Origin: Aquificota bacterium
GTDB taxonomy: Bacteria; Aquificota; Aquificia; Aquificales; Aquificaceae
Assembly (NCBI GenBank): GCA_013153455.1
Contig: JAADEK010000056.1
Coordinates: forward strand, 1 to 5,870
Reading direction: 5' to 3'
Length of the DNA stretch: 5,870 nucleotides
Shown: positions 5,705 to 5,870 of the stretch, one piece after another
How the letters are laid out: every line of letters begins with the position of its first letter
How positions within the stretch are numbered: position 1 is the stretch's first letter
The notes under the pieces: generated by a model
Seen by the model: the letters and a program-made list of their open reading frames with translations, nothing else
Database searches by the model: none
What the model was told of the DNA's origin: nothing
Translations under genes and position numbers: made by a program

Positions 5705-5747
5705 AGGGGCTCAGGGTATATTAACCCCCAACTAACGAAGAGCCCCT
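5705..5747. repeat. 8-bp inverted repeat in the divergent promoter region
   Basis: AGGGGCTC (5705-5712) and GAGCCCCT (5740-5747) are perfect complements separated by 27 nt. Inside the loop a second small stem is possible, GGGT (5714-5717) with ACCC (5724-5727). GGGG (5706-5709) could instead pair with the C-run at 5725-5729. There is no T-run, so it is not an intrinsic terminator. It could be a DNA operator or a structured 5' leader of the lipoprotein mRNA, ending 12 nt before the ribosome binding site. Confidence 0.5.
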
Positions 5748-5759
5748 AAACTCTGAATC

Positions 5760-5766
5760 GGGAGGT
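5760..5766 (+). promoter_or_regulatory. Ribosome binding site of the lipoprotein gene
   Basis: GGGAGGT, a near-perfect anti-16S match, is 7 nt from the ATG at 5774. It fixes that start and is the strongest ribosome binding site in the window, suggesting good expression. Confidence 0.85.
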
Positions 5767-5773
5767 AAGGAAG

Positions 5774-5870
5774 ATGAGGAAAGCGGGAATACTGCTCTTT
5801 GGAGCTCTCAGCGTTCTTTTCGTATCCTGCGGGGGTGTTTCCTCGCAGAGGACTTACGAAGGTGCAGCAG
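5774..5870 (+). CDS. Lipoprotein precursor (3' partial)
   Basis: Only the first 32 residues are in the window. They form a typical lipoprotein signal: basic MRK, a hydrophobic core AGILLFGALSVLF (4-16) and a lipobox-like FVSC with the lipidated cysteine at position 19. Phe at -3 is less common than Leu but tolerated. Gly-Gly follows the cysteine, then a Ser/Gln-rich start of the mature protein. With no Asp at +2, the E. coli sorting rule would favour the outer membrane, but that rule may not apply here. The family cannot be named from this fragment. It is transcribed away from the NIL gene and may share a control region with it. Confidence 0.8.
   Translation, partial: MRKAGILLFGALSVLFVSCGGVSSQRTYEGAA

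Larger units (their letters stand above)
5678..5773. promoter_or_regulatory. Divergent intergenic promoter region
   Basis: The only non-coding stretch in the window, 96 bp between the NIL gene (-) and the lipoprotein gene (+). It is AT-rich at the NIL side and holds -10-like hexamers on both strands, an 8-bp inverted repeat and the lipoprotein ribosome binding site. Both transcription units are expected to start here. Confidence 0.7.

Noticed and set aside
5705..5747. Inverted repeat as an intrinsic terminator
   Set aside because: The loop is long (27 nt), no T-run follows on either strand, and no gene ends toward it.
1..5870. Mobile element, CRISPR array, tRNA or rRNA
   Set aside because: No transposase, terminal repeats, regularly spaced repeats or cloverleaf was seen; nearly all of the window is occupied by coding sequence.

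Overview
The window most likely comes from a thermophilic bacterium of the Aquificota (Hydrogenobacter/Thermocrinis/Aquifex-like). This rests on Lys/Glu/Arg-rich, Gln-poor proteins, heavy AGG/AGA and ATA codon use, very tight gene packing with 4-nt ATGA overlaps, and a stand-alone NIL-domain protein. It is a judgement from composition and gene content; no rRNA or other taxonomic marker is present.

Bases 1-3950 (+ strand) are part of a type II secretion system (T2SS) operon in the order gspD (5' end off the window) - gspN-like - gspK - gspF. The genes overlap by 17, 4 and 4 nt, so they are almost certainly co-transcribed and translationally coupled. GspD is the outer-membrane secretin channel. 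GspK is the large minor pseudopilin at the tip of the pseudopilus. GspF is the inner-membrane platform protein. The small anchored beta-rich protein between D and K looks like GspN. No gspE ATPase, gspG major pseudopilin or gspC/L/M is visible, so these must lie upstream or elsewhere.

Bases 3915-5677 (- strand) hold a two-gene unit, an 80-residue NIL-domain protein followed by a 507-residue ArnT/PMT-type GT-C glycosyltransferase, also joined by an ATGA overlap. Its end converges on gspF with a 36-bp tail-to-tail coding overlap, leaving no room for an intergenic terminator.

Bases 5678-5773 are the only non-coding gap, a 96-bp divergent promoter region. It has a palindromic ATTATAAT that gives a -10 hexamer on both strands, and an 8-bp inverted repeat. 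On the right a lipoprotein precursor begins at 5774 behind a strong Shine-Dalgarno sequence and runs off the window.

I see no new gene system here; the genes are recognisable families. The most unusual signals are: (1) an abrupt sign change in strand composition near base 1545, inside the gspN-like gene, independent of gene direction; (2) a GspK with no prepilin leader; (3) an Asp-to-Asn change at the usual catalytic Asp-Glu site of the glycosyltransferase; (4) a near-leaderless NIL gene whose protein carries a CxxC; and (5) five copies of the palindrome CGTATACG, all right of the composition switch.
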